NCBI RefSeq assembly: GCF_042676605.1 | Contig: NZ_JBHTHQ010000021.1 | Coordinates: 186,001 to 250,000, forward strand | DNA from: Alloscardovia venturai | GTDB taxonomy: Bacteria > Actinomycetota > Actinomycetes > Actinomycetales > Bifidobacteriaceae | DNA: 64,000 nt | Reading direction: 5' to 3' | Part shown: positions 1 to 8,546 of the stretch, in pieces | How positions within the stretch are numbered: position 1 is the first letter of the stretch | Layout of the letters: every line of letters begins with the position of its first letter | The notes under the pieces: model-generated | Told to the model about the DNA's origin: nothing | The model's input: the letters and a program-made list of their open reading frames with translations, nothing else | Database searches by the model: none | Translations under genes and position numbers: made by a program

Positions 1-1602
1 CTCTCTCGTCCAGCAATGAATGCGAAGGAAGCTGTTCAGTGGACATACATGGGCTACTTGGCATCTATTAAGAGCCAAGATGGTGCAGCAATGTCTATCG
101 GTCGTTTGTCTGCGTTCTTCGATGCTTATTTCGAGCGTGATTTCAAGCGCGGAGTTTTGACAGAGACCGAAGCTCAGGAGATTATCGACAATATCGTAAT
201 GAAGCTTCGTATCGTTCGCTTCTTGCGTACTAAGGATTATGACAACATCTTCTCTGGCGATCCATACTGGGCTACATGGTCTGATGCAGGCTTTGGCGAT
301 GATGGTCGTACGATGGTTACGAAGACCTCCTTCCGTTTGCTCAATACTTTAACTCTTGAGCACTTAGGGCCTGGTCCAGAGCCAAATATCACTATCTTCT
401 GGGATCCAAAGCTTCCTGAAGCCTACAAGCGTTTCTGCGCAAAGATTTCTATCGATACCTCTGCTATTCAGTATGAGTCCGATAAGGATATCCGCTCTCA
501 CTGGGGCGATGATGCTGCAATTGCATGCTGTGTATCTCCAATGCGTGTAGGCAAGCAGATGCAGTTCTTTGCTGCTCGAGTGAATACTGCCAAGGCATTC
601 CTCTATGCACTCAATGATGGTGTTGATGAGATGAGCGGTTACCGTGTCATCGACCCAGGTGTATTGCCTCCAGTCAAGCTCAACGATGACGGTTCTTTGA
701 ACTTTGAGTCCGTGAAGGAAAACTATCAGAAGGCACTTGAATGGCTGTCTGAAACTTATGTCGAGGCGCTCAACATCATTCATTACATGCATGATAAGTA
801 TGCATATGAGTCCATTGAAATGGCACTGCATGACAAGGAAGTCTATCGTACACTCGGTTGCGGTATGTCTGGTTTGTCTATTGCAGCGGATTCCTTGTCT
901 GCCGTGAAGTATGCGAAGGTATTCCCAATTTATAATAAGGATGCTAAGGGTACTGAGAACTACGTTGAGGGTGCTGACGATAACCTTATCGTCAACTTCC
1001 GCACTGAGGGCGAGTTCCCAATCTATGGTAACGATGATGATCGTGCTGATGAACTCGCAAAGTGGGTCGTGTCTACCGTTATGAACCAGGTTCGTCGTTT
1101 GCCTGTATATCGTGGTGCTGTCCCAACTCAGTCCATCTTGACTATCACTTCCAATGTTGAGTATGGAAAGAACACAGGTGCATTCCCATCTGGTCATAAG
1201 AAGGGTACCCCATTCGCTCCTGGTGCAAACCCAGAGAACGGTATGGATTCCCATGGTATGCTCCCATCGATGTTCTCTGTAGGAAAGATTGACTACGATG
1301 ACGCGCTTGATGGTATTTCATTGACTAATACCATTACTCCTGACGGTCTTGGTCGTGATGAGGAAGAGCGTATCAACAACCTCGTAGGCATCTTGGATGC
1401 CGGTAACGGTCATGGTCTGTATCACGCAAATATCAACGTGTTGCGTAAGGAGCAGCTTGAAGATGCAGTTGAGCATCCAGAGAATTATCCGCACCTTACC
1501 GTGCGAGTATCCGGTTATGCTGTAAACTTCGTAAAGCTTACGAAGGAGCAGCAGCTCGACGTCATTTCTCGTACTTTCCATTCTGGGGCGGTTACTGACT
1601 AA
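1..1602 (+). CDS. pflB: Formate C-acetyltransferase (pyruvate formate-lyase), 5' end missing
   Basis: Converts pyruvate and CoA to acetyl-CoA and formate in anaerobic fermentation, using a glycyl radical. The frame is open from base 1, so the start lies outside the window; 533 residues remain of a family usually about 760-790 long. The adjacent catalytic cysteine pair is visible in ACCVSPM (Cys codons 526-531), and the radical glycine is in RVSGYAVNF (Gly codon 1513-1515), 30 codons from the stop. Codon choice is strongly biased (CGT, GGT, AAG), typical of a highly expressed gene. Its activase gene follows after a terminator. Identification is secure. Confidence 0.97.
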   Translation, partial: LSRPAMNAKEAVQWTYMGYLASIKSQDGAAMSIGRLSAFFDAYFERDFKRGVLTETEAQEIIDNIVMKLRIVRFLRTKDYDNIFSGDPYWATWSDAGFGDDGRTMVTKTSFRLLNTLTLEHLGPGPEPNITIFWDPKLPEAYKRFCAKISIDTSAIQYESDKDIRSHWGDDAAIACCVSPMRVGKQMQFFAARVNTAKAFLYALNDGVDEMSGYRVIDPGVLPPVKLNDDGSLNFESVKENYQKALEWLSETYVEALNIIHYMHDKYAYESIEMALHDKEVYRTLGCGMSGLSIAADSLSAVKYAKVFPIYNKDAKGTENYVEGADDNLIVNFRTEGEFPIYGNDDDRADELAKWVVSTVMNQVRRLPVYRGAVPTQSILTITSNVEYGKNTGAFPSGHKKGTPFAPGANPENGMDSHGMLPSMFSVGKIDYDDALDGISLTNTITPDGLGRDEEERINNLVGILDAGNGHGLYHANINVLRKEQLEDAVEHPENYPHLTVRVSGYAVNFVKLTKEQQLDVISRTFHSGAVTD

Positions 1603-1681
1603 GAGCTAAGATATGCGAGCTGAAAAGCTTTTACAAAGAGCTTCAATAATTAGCTCGTGGAAAATGTACATGTAGATGCGA

Positions 1682-1720
1682 GGAGGACGGAGTCGTTGGG
1701 CTTCGTCCTCCAACTCTTTT
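1682..1720 (+). terminator. Rho-independent terminator of pflB
   Basis: Stem GGAGGACGGAG / CTTCGTCCTCC with one mismatch or wobble, an 8-base loop, then AACTCTTTT. It sits about 80 bases after the pflB stop and separates pflB from pflA, so the two can be expressed at different levels. Confidence 0.8.
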
Positions 1721-1849
1721 ATGAAGTTCGTCACACTCGTCGTCTTTGACACTGAGGTTTCAGTAGAATGACACTAGAGATGTGAGATACAACCTTACAA
1801 GCAGAAAATTTCTAATGATTAAGGCAGAGAGTCGAAGGAGATTCTTATC

Positions 1850-2722
1850 ATGACAGCTTTTCGTAGCACGACAGCGCACATGCTTCGTGACTCTAAAGAG
1901 TATGTAAGTCAGACTTTAATGGGGGGCTTGTCAGGATTCGAATCGCCAATCGGTCTTGATCGTAGGGATAGATTAAACGCATTGCGTACAGGTGATATCG
2001 GGTTTGTTCATAGCTGGGACATTAATACTTCTGTAGATGGCCCCGGCACTCGTATGACTGTTTTTATGAGTGGTTGTCCGCTTCGATGCCAATATTGTCA
2101 AAATCCTGATACGTGGAAGATGCGAGATGGACAGCCTGTCTATCTCGATGCAATGATTGCGAAGATAGCGCGATATCAAGATCTTTTTAAATCTACAGGG
2201 GGTGGAATTACTTTCTCCGGAGGCGAGTCGATGATGCAACCTGCGTTTGTTTCTCGTGCCTTCCACGCGGCAAAGGATATGGGAGTGCATACGTGCTTAG
2301 ATACGTCTGGGTTCCTTGGACACACATATACTGACGAAATGATTGATGATATTGACTTATGCCTTCTTGATGTGAAGTCGGGGAGTGAAGAGAAGTATCA
2401 CGAGGTTACAGGAGCGACTCTTGCGCCTACTATTGAATTTGGGCAGCGACTGGCAAAAGCTGGCAAGAAAATCTGGGTCCGCTTCGTGCTTGTGCCAGGT
2501 TTGACTGATTCTGAAGAAAACGTCGAGCAGGTAGCGCAGATTTGTGAGACCTTTGGACAAGCAGTAGAGCATATCGACGTCCTCGGTTTCCATCAGCTAG
2601 GACGACCTAAATGGCGTGAATTGCGCATACCGTATCCTCTTGAAGATGCTAAAAGTCCATCTGCTCAGCTGAAGAAACGCGTCATGCAACAATTTGAAAG
2701 TCATGGTTTCGTCGTCTACTAA
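1850..2722 (+). CDS. pflA: Pyruvate formate-lyase activating enzyme
   Basis: Radical SAM enzyme that generates the glycyl radical on PflB. The 4Fe-4S ligating motif CPLRCQYC is at residues 76-83 (Cys76, Cys80, Cys83), followed by the TGGGITFSGGE stretch expected for SAM binding near residue 120. At 290 residues it is close to other actinobacterial PflA proteins, with an N-terminal extension of about 45 residues before the core. The start is set by the Shine-Dalgarno GAAGGAGA at 1834-1841. The position immediately after pflB supports the function. Confidence 0.96.
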   Translation: MTAFRSTTAHMLRDSKEYVSQTLMGGLSGFESPIGLDRRDRLNALRTGDIGFVHSWDINTSVDGPGTRMTVFMSGCPLRCQYCQNPDTWKMRDGQPVYLDAMIAKIARYQDLFKSTGGGITFSGGESMMQPAFVSRAFHAAKDMGVHTCLDTSGFLGHTYTDEMIDDIDLCLLDVKSGSEEKYHEVTGATLAPTIEFGQRLAKAGKKIWVRFVLVPGLTDSEENVEQVAQICETFGQAVEHIDVLGFHQLGRPKWRELRIPYPLEDAKSPSAQLKKRVMQQFESHGFVVY

Positions 2723-2803
2723 ATATAAATAATTAGCGATTTGATAGGCAGGGTAGAGAAGTCACATGTTGTGTACGAGTGAGCGAGTACACTTTGCACT
2801 GCT

Positions 2804-4117
2804 ATGAAAGAACACGATTACGAAGTACGATTGCTCGATAAACCCGCAGAAGGTGTACCTGACGTCATTTCGACTCGTCAAGATTTTGACACCCTCGTGC
2901 ATCTGTACGCTGCTGCAACTGGTCCACTCGCAGCAGATGCGGAGCGTGCATCAGGATTTCGCTACGGACATCGTGATTATTTAATTCAATTTAAACGTAC
3001 AGGGGCGCCTATCGCATTATTGGATCCTATCGCACTTGGCGAGCAGCGCGTAGATTGGAATGCTTTTAATGAAGCTATAGGAGATGCGACATGGATTATC
3101 CATGATAGTACACAAGATATTCCTGGCTTTAAAGACATCGGATTAAAAATTAGTGCGTTATTTGATACCGAATATGCAGCTCGACTCCTCGGAATGAAAC
3201 GTTTTGGACTATCAGCCGTGACAGAACAATGTCTTGGTTTAACGCTGGCAAAAGAACATTCAGCAGCTGACTGGTCATACCGCCCACTTGATAGGGATTT
3301 ACGCAATTATGCAGCACTCGATGTAGAGGTGCTCATAGAACTTATGGATGTACTTGAGGGTAAGCTCAAGAAAACTGGTAAATGGCAGTGGGCATGTCAG
3401 GATTTTGAATATTTACTTGCTCGAGGTCTCGCCGATAGACACCCCTCGCCTCAACCTTGGCGCAAAGTATCACATATTACGAAGCTTGCTCATGATATTC
3501 GTGGGTTGTCTATTGTGAGAGAATTATGGATACAACGCGAACGACTCGCACAGGACTTAGATATTGCTCCGACTTTACTTCTCAGTGATAGGGCAATTAT
3601 TGAAGCGGCAACGCGAAAGCCTAAAAATAATAAAGAGTTTGAGAAAATCCGACTTTTAAATGAGCGTGTTCGCATCAAGACTGATGACGAGCGAGAGAAG
3701 ATGTTTGAGCGTTATGCTGCTGTGCAGCGGCAAGTAAAGCCTAAGGTATGGCGTGAAACCATTAAGAGGGCACTAAGTATGCCTTATCAGGTAGCTGCTC
3801 AGTTAGTGCAGCCTATAGACACTGATAACGATGGGGAGGAGGCAATTAGTGCTCCACGTTCTATGAAGTATTGGCGGGAACATCAGCCTGCGCGCTATGA
3901 GCGCCTTATCCGAGCGAGAGATTTCATCGGAAAGGTAAGCCAGGATACTCATACTCCGGTGGAAATACTTCTCAAGCCGGCATACTTACGCAGATTATGT
4001 TGGCAAGACGAGTTTGATTTTACTGAAGAAAATATTTCTCGCTTTTTGGCTGCGCATGGAGCGCGCGAGTGGCAGATTAACTTGCTTGCTCCGTCCCTGA
4101 GTAAAGTTATCATATAA
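2804..4117 (+). CDS. rnd: Ribonuclease D-like 3'-5' exonuclease with HRDC domain
   Basis: Predicted 3'-5' exoribonuclease for tRNA and stable RNA maturation. The DEDD catalytic set is visible: DAE at residues 45-47, HDSTQDIPGF near 105, FDTEYAARLLG near 125 and NYAALDVEVL near 170. The second half, from about residue 210, fits an HRDC nucleic-acid-binding domain and a long C-terminal region. Length (437) fits actinobacterial members. There is no clear Shine-Dalgarno before this ATG, so the exact start is less certain than the identity. Confidence 0.9.
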   Translation: MKEHDYEVRLLDKPAEGVPDVISTRQDFDTLVHLYAAATGPLAADAERASGFRYGHRDYLIQFKRTGAPIALLDPIALGEQRVDWNAFNEAIGDATWIIHDSTQDIPGFKDIGLKISALFDTEYAARLLGMKRFGLSAVTEQCLGLTLAKEHSAADWSYRPLDRDLRNYAALDVEVLIELMDVLEGKLKKTGKWQWACQDFEYLLARGLADRHPSPQPWRKVSHITKLAHDIRGLSIVRELWIQRERLAQDLDIAPTLLLSDRAIIEAATRKPKNNKEFEKIRLLNERVRIKTDDEREKMFERYAAVQRQVKPKVWRETIKRALSMPYQVAAQLVQPIDTDNDGEEAISAPRSMKYWREHQPARYERLIRARDFIGKVSQDTHTPVEILLKPAYLRRLCWQDEFDFTEENISRFLAAHGAREWQINLLAPSLSKVII

Positions 4118-4224
4118 AGGTTGCTTGCTCTTTGTAGACTTATATGCTTGCCTTGAGAAGAATTGAGACAAGGGTCTTGAAGAGGGCAAGCTAGTGAAGA
4201 CTCTAGTATGAATGGGAGTGCCAC

Positions 4225-5586
4225 GTGAAGATTAGCGTGAGGAACCTCGAGCCAACTAAAGTAAGGCTCACCATTACTGTAGATGACGATGAGCTCGAAA
4301 CCCATTTGGATGCGGCTCGTAAGTCCATTGCAAATCAGATTAACGTACCTGGTTTCCGTAGGGGACATGTACCAGGTAAGATTGTCGATCAACGCGTAGG
4401 CTACGCAGCAGTTGTAGGTGAAGCAGTAAATGAAGCTGTCCCACAGTTCTACAATGATGCAATTGAAGAAAAGAACCTTCGCCCTATGGATCAGCCAAAG
4501 CTTGATTTGAAGGATGTTCCACAGAAGAAAGACGATGGTGTAAAGCTTAAGTTTACTGCCGAAGTGGAAGTGCGCCCTAAGTTTGATCTTCCAAAGCTTG
4601 ACGATATGGTAGTTGAGGTCGCTCAGCCAGAGGTAACTGATGAGGATGTTAATACTCGTCTCGAAGCTTTGCAGCAGCGTTTCGGTACCCTTGTCAGCGT
4701 AGATCACCCAGCTGAGCAAGGTAATTATGTCAATATTGATCTTGATGCGGCTATCAACGGTGAGTCTGTAGATGCTCAGTCTGGCATTTCATACCAGATT
4801 GGCGCAGGAAATATGCTTGATGGTATTGACGAAGCATTGATTGGTTTATCTGCTGGCGAGAAGACTACATTCAAGTCTGCTCTTGCGGCTGGTGAGCATG
4901 AAGGCGAAGAAGCTGAGGTTAAGGTAACTCTTAATTCTGTCAAGACTATGGAGCTTCCGGAGTTGGACGATGATTTCGCTCAGGATGCTTCTGAGTTTGA
5001 CACTCTTGATGATTTGAAGGCAGATATCAAGAAGCAGGCAGAAGCTGACGCTGAAGGTCGTCAGGCAAACGATGCTCGTGATGCATTCCTTGCACAGGTT
5101 GTAGAGGGTATTGAAATTCCTGTACCAAAGGGAATGCTTGCAGCTCATACTGATGAGCATTTGCGCAACATGGGTGTGACGGCTGACAAGGCAACTGCTG
5201 AGCAGAAGAAGGAGGCATCTGAGTCTGCTGAAAAGGAACTTCGCGACCAGATTCTTCTTGATACATTGGCAGAAGCCATGGATGTTCAGGTGTCCCAGTC
5301 TGATGTGATGAACTTCCTCGCGTCTGTGGCACAGCAGTATGGTATGGATCCAAATAACTTTATTAATTCCATTGTTCAGGGCGGTCAGCTTCCATCGGCT
5401 GTACAGGAAGTTGCACGTTCTAAGGGTATGCTTATGGCTATGCGCCAGGTGACCTTTAAGGACAACGAAGGCAATGTCGTTGACTTGTCTCGATTCCTTG
5501 GCACTGATGACGAGGAAGAGCAGAGCGTAGCAGCAGCTAGTGCGGCTGCTGAAGTAGCAGATGAGGTTGCTTCCGAATCTAAGTAA
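4225..5586 (+). CDS. tig: Trigger factor, ribosome-associated chaperone
   Basis: Binds near the ribosomal exit tunnel and assists folding; it also carries a peptidyl-prolyl isomerase domain. The ribosome-docking signature GFRRGHVP is at residues 43-50. The FKBP-type domain lies at about 160-240 and the C-terminal chaperone arms follow. The last 25 residues are Ala/Glu/Ser-rich. GTG start with GGGAG at 4214-4218. Codon use is strongly biased, as in highly expressed genes. It lies upstream of the clp cluster, as in many bacteria, though a channel gene intervenes here. Confidence 0.97.
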   Translation: MKISVRNLEPTKVRLTITVDDDELETHLDAARKSIANQINVPGFRRGHVPGKIVDQRVGYAAVVGEAVNEAVPQFYNDAIEEKNLRPMDQPKLDLKDVPQKKDDGVKLKFTAEVEVRPKFDLPKLDDMVVEVAQPEVTDEDVNTRLEALQQRFGTLVSVDHPAEQGNYVNIDLDAAINGESVDAQSGISYQIGAGNMLDGIDEALIGLSAGEKTTFKSALAAGEHEGEEAEVKVTLNSVKTMELPELDDDFAQDASEFDTLDDLKADIKKQAEADAEGRQANDARDAFLAQVVEGIEIPVPKGMLAAHTDEHLRNMGVTADKATAEQKKEASESAEKELRDQILLDTLAEAMDVQVSQSDVMNFLASVAQQYGMDPNNFINSIVQGGQLPSAVQEVARSKGMLMAMRQVTFKDNEGNVVDLSRFLGTDDEEEQSVAAASAAAEVADEVASESK

Positions 5587-5640
5587 GTTGAGCCTACTGG
5601 AAACAGACTTGACATTGCTCAAGATTTTTGGCTCTTGTGA

Positions 5641-5678
5641 GAGTCTCAAAGTTTTATAGCTTTGGGACTCTTCTTTAA
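5641..5678 (+). terminator. Rho-independent terminator of tig
   Basis: Stem GAGTCTCAAAG (5641-5651) with CTTTGGGACTC (5660-5670), one G-U pair, 8-base loop, followed by TTCTTTAATT. It sits 55 bases after the tig stop. Confidence 0.85.
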
Positions 5679-5746
5679 TTATCTTTAATTATCATTTTCG
5701 TTTATACTAAACCTTAGTTTGCACCATGCAGATGAGGACCGAACGC

Positions 5747-7078
5747 ATGGTAATGCGACTGAGGAGTGTCGTCCCTATGAGTGTTAGCTGTATTGCAGAT
5801 AGTACTTCAATAGCAAATCAGCCTTCTGATATCAATCATATGAGGAAACTTTCTTTAGAAAATTGGACTATAGTTCTCTTCACTATCATCGTACTCGGCA
5901 TGATGATAGGAGCACTTTCGGCCTCATTAACATTACTTCTCGAACTTGTGCAGCATGTAATGCAGGGAGCGCAGGAAAGTGTATCTAATCCCTCTGGCGC
6001 AGGCGTCCCATGGCGAAGAGCTATCAGTATCATCGCTGCATCCATTATCGCAGCAATTGTGTGGTATTTTTTACGCAGAAAGACGTATGTACCGTCAGTG
6101 AGTAAAGCTGTGAAAGGTGAGAAGATGCCTTTCTTTGCCACAATTCTCCACGTACTTCTTCAAATTTTCATAGTTGGCGCAGGCATGTCCATTGGACGAG
6201 AAACTGCTCCTCGCGAACTTGGATCTATGCTCGGTCAGCGGATAAGTGCATGGCTCAGACTTAGTGCCCGAGACATCACGGTTATTACAGCAGTTTGCGC
6301 AGGTGCTGGGTTTGCGGGAGTATATGATGCTCCTCTTGCTGGAATGTTTTTTGCTGTTGAGATGCTTCTTGCCGATGTAAGTCTTCGCACGGTAATGCTT
6401 GCACTTGGGACGAGCGCGGTCGCTGCATTTACCGGTGAACTTGTGAAAGGGCATAAGGCATTCTACAGTATCCCGAAAATTGAATTGAGTTGGCAACTCA
6501 TCGTAGTGTGCTGCATCGTTGGACCGCTTATGGGACTTATTGCTTACTACTTTAGGAAAGGTACGACTTGGGCGTCGAAACGCCAAACGCATAGTGTGCA
6601 TATCGTGTGGCAATTACCGTTAGTAGGTGTGCTCACAGCACTCGTGGCATATTTTACCCCAACAATTATGGGTAATGGAAGAGCACTAGCGCAGTGGTCC
6701 TATAACTCGAATACTTCTACGAACTTTATCATATTGCTTCTTTTTGTCTTTGCTTTACTCAAGACATTTATTACAATAATGACGGTTCGCTCTGGAGCAT
6801 CTGGCGGTGTGTTGACGCCGGCTATTGCGACTGGGGCAGCAGTTGGAGCAATTGTTGCAATTGTGTTCTTGCCAATTTTTCCGCAACTCCATATTGGCGT
6901 GATAGCTCTTATAGCATCTGCTGCTTTTCTTGCGACGAGCCAGAAGGCGCCGCTGATGGCAAGCTGCTTAATGATAGAGTTATCACATAGCTCTATTGAC
7001 TCAATGATGGTTATTGGTATAGCAGTTGGATTATCAGTACTGGTATCGAGCACTCTGGATAAGTATACAGATAAATAG
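5747..7078 (+). CDS. CLC-family chloride channel/antiporter, atypical motifs
   Basis: Polytopic membrane protein of the voltage-gated chloride channel fold, probably moving anions or exchanging them for protons. About 10-12 hydrophobic segments are visible. The gating-glutamate region reads GRETAPRE in place of the usual GREGP, and the GxFxP-type segment reads GGVLTPA. The GSGIP selectivity motif is not recognisable (VPSVSKAV stands there), and I see no clear counterpart of the central tyrosine. Start is uncertain: ATG 5747 has GAGGA eight bases upstream, ATG 5777 has GAGGAG ten bases upstream, and 5726 has no clear site. The family is sure; the ion is not. Confidence 0.85.
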   Translation: MVMRLRSVVPMSVSCIADSTSIANQPSDINHMRKLSLENWTIVLFTIIVLGMMIGALSASLTLLLELVQHVMQGAQESVSNPSGAGVPWRRAISIIAASIIAAIVWYFLRRKTYVPSVSKAVKGEKMPFFATILHVLLQIFIVGAGMSIGRETAPRELGSMLGQRISAWLRLSARDITVITAVCAGAGFAGVYDAPLAGMFFAVEMLLADVSLRTVMLALGTSAVAAFTGELVKGHKAFYSIPKIELSWQLIVVCCIVGPLMGLIAYYFRKGTTWASKRQTHSVHIVWQLPLVGVLTALVAYFTPTIMGNGRALAQWSYNSNTSTNFIILLLFVFALLKTFITIMTVRSGASGGVLTPAIATGAAVGAIVAIVFLPIFPQLHIGVIALIASAAFLATSQKAPLMASCLMIELSHSSIDSMMVIGIAVGLSVLVSSTLDKYTDK

Positions 7079-7097
7079 ACTCACGGAGAACGAAATG

Positions 7098-7114
7098 TTG
7101 CGCTCAGTGCGCAA
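7098..7114 (+). promoter_or_regulatory. Inverted repeat resembling a ClgR operator, upstream of clpP1
   Basis: TTGCGC-TCAGT-GCGCAA, perfect 6-base arms around a 5-base centre, 65 bases before the clpP1 start. It resembles the actinobacterial ClgR site core (CGC-N5-GCG), a known activator of clpP1P2 in this phylum. The match is by eye; the regulator gene is not in the window. Confidence 0.6.
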
Positions 7115-7178
7115 ATGAGGACATCCGTCAAGTAAAAGCGGTAATCTCATAGATATTAGTTTAGATAAGGAGACCTTT

Positions 7179-7781
7179 ATGGCATTGAATACTTCTCGTA
7201 TGCCAGTGATGGCTGATGGCGAAGGTCAGATGGTGGCAGATCCTATTTTTAATCGTCTGCTCAAAGACCGCATCATTTGGTTGGGTGAAGAAGTCAAAGA
7301 TACCAATGCAAATGCTATCTGTGCACAGATGCTGATGCTTGCTGCTGAGGATCCTGATAAAGATATTTGGCTCTATATCAATTCTCCAGGCGGCTCCATT
7401 ACTGCGGGTATGGCGATTTACGATACTATGCAACTTATTAAACCTGATGTGGCAACAGTTGCCGTAGGCATGGCTGCATCCATGGGGCAGTTCTTGCTCT
7501 CATCGGGTACCCCGGGAAAGCGCTATATCACTAAGCATGCTCGTGTGTTGATGCATCAGCCTTCTGGCGGAGTGGGAGGTACTGCCTCGGAAGTGCGCAT
7601 TAATGCTGAGCTTATTATGGATATGAAGAAGACTTTGGCCGAACTTACTGCGCAGCAGACAGGTCATACTGTTGAAGAGATTTACCGTGATAATGAGTAT
7701 GATCATTGGTTTACTGCTCAGCAAGCATTGGAGTATGGTTTCATCGATAAAATCGTGGATACTCCAGAAAGTATGAATTAG
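7179..7781 (+). CDS. clpP1: ATP-dependent Clp protease proteolytic subunit 1
   Basis: Serine peptidase subunit of the Clp protease, which degrades unfolded and tagged proteins delivered by ClpX or ClpC. The catalytic Ser101 is in GMAASMGQ, His126 in LMHQPSGG and Asp near 175 in EYDHWFTA. At 200 residues it is the usual length. AAGGAGA precedes the ATG. It is followed after 13 bases by a second clpP, so the two form an operon; in actinobacteria the two subunits form one mixed 14-mer. Confidence 0.97.
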   Translation: MALNTSRMPVMADGEGQMVADPIFNRLLKDRIIWLGEEVKDTNANAICAQMLMLAAEDPDKDIWLYINSPGGSITAGMAIYDTMQLIKPDVATVAVGMAASMGQFLLSSGTPGKRYITKHARVLMHQPSGGVGGTASEVRINAELIMDMKKTLAELTAQQTGHTVEEIYRDNEYDHWFTAQQALEYGFIDKIVDTPESMN

Positions 7782-7794
7782 GAAAGGGGAGAGC

Positions 7795-8460
7795 GTGGCA
7801 TCTCAAGAAGCACAATTTATTTCTCGCGCTCAGCGTCTTGCAGGTCCTCAAGGATTTACTGGACCGCAGGCTCGCTACGTTATGCCGCAGTTTGAGGAAA
7901 AGACTGCATATGGCTTTAAGCGCTCGGACCCGTATAGCAAGCTCTTTGAAGATCGCATCATCTTTATGGGTGTTCAAGTCGATGATGCATCTGCTGACGA
8001 CATCATGGCACAGCTTTTAGTACTAGAAAGTCAAGATCCAAATCGTGATGTTATGATGTACATTAATTCTCCAGGTGGCTCCATGACCGCTATGACTGCA
8101 GTCTATGACACCATGCAGTACATTAGGCCAGATGTACAGACTGTGTGCCTAGGACAAGCTGCCTCTGCTGCGGCTGTCCTCCTAGCATCTGGCGCACATG
8201 GCAAGCGCTTAATGCTTCCGAATGCTCGTGTACTTATCCACCAGCCAGCTATGGGGCAGGATTTCGGTAAGGCTACTGAGATTGAGATTCAGGCACGTGA
8301 ATTGGAGCGTATGCGCGAGTGGCTTGAGCAGACATTGGCCCAGCATACTGGTCAAAGTGTAGAGCGTATTCATAAAGATATCGAGACAGATACGATTCTC
8401 ACTGCCCAGCAAGCCCTTGAATATGGCATGGTTGATGCCGTCTTAGACAAGCGGCAGTAA
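7795..8460 (+). CDS. clpP2: ATP-dependent Clp protease proteolytic subunit 2
   Basis: Second ClpP paralogue, partner of ClpP1 in the mixed actinobacterial complex. Catalytic Ser124 in QAASAAA, His149 in LIHQPAMG, Asp near 198 in IETDTILTA. It has an N-terminal extension of about 20 residues compared with ClpP1. GTG start, supported by GGAAAGGGGAG directly upstream. Co-transcribed with clpP1 (13-base gap). Confidence 0.97.
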   Translation: MASQEAQFISRAQRLAGPQGFTGPQARYVMPQFEEKTAYGFKRSDPYSKLFEDRIIFMGVQVDDASADDIMAQLLVLESQDPNRDVMMYINSPGGSMTAMTAVYDTMQYIRPDVQTVCLGQAASAAAVLLASGAHGKRLMLPNARVLIHQPAMGQDFGKATEIEIQARELERMREWLEQTLAQHTGQSVERIHKDIETDTILTAQQALEYGMVDAVLDKRQ

Positions 8461-8497
8461 TCATCTTATTATGAGCGCGGCTATAACGTGATGAAGA

Positions 8498-8536
8498 TGC
8501 ACCTTCAGCTTGCTAGACTGGAGGTGCATTACTTTT
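8498..8536 (+). terminator. Hairpin between clpP2 and clpX, terminator or attenuator
   Basis: Stem TGCACCTTCAG (8498-8508) with CTGGAGGTGCA (8518-8528), one G-U pair, then TTACTTTT. It ends immediately before the clpX Shine-Dalgarno (AAGGAGA). It may limit read-through from clpP1P2 into clpX. Confidence 0.6.
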
Positions 8537-8546
8537 AAGGAGAAGC

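Noticed and set aside
364..1254. 296-codon frame opposite pflB
   Set aside because: Lies inside a clear pflB coding region; composition is of the shadow type and no Shine-Dalgarno is present.
4146..4191. GCTTGCC/GGCAAGC pairing in the tig leader as a riboswitch
   Set aside because: Seven-base arms around a 32-base loop without conserved motif; most likely chance.
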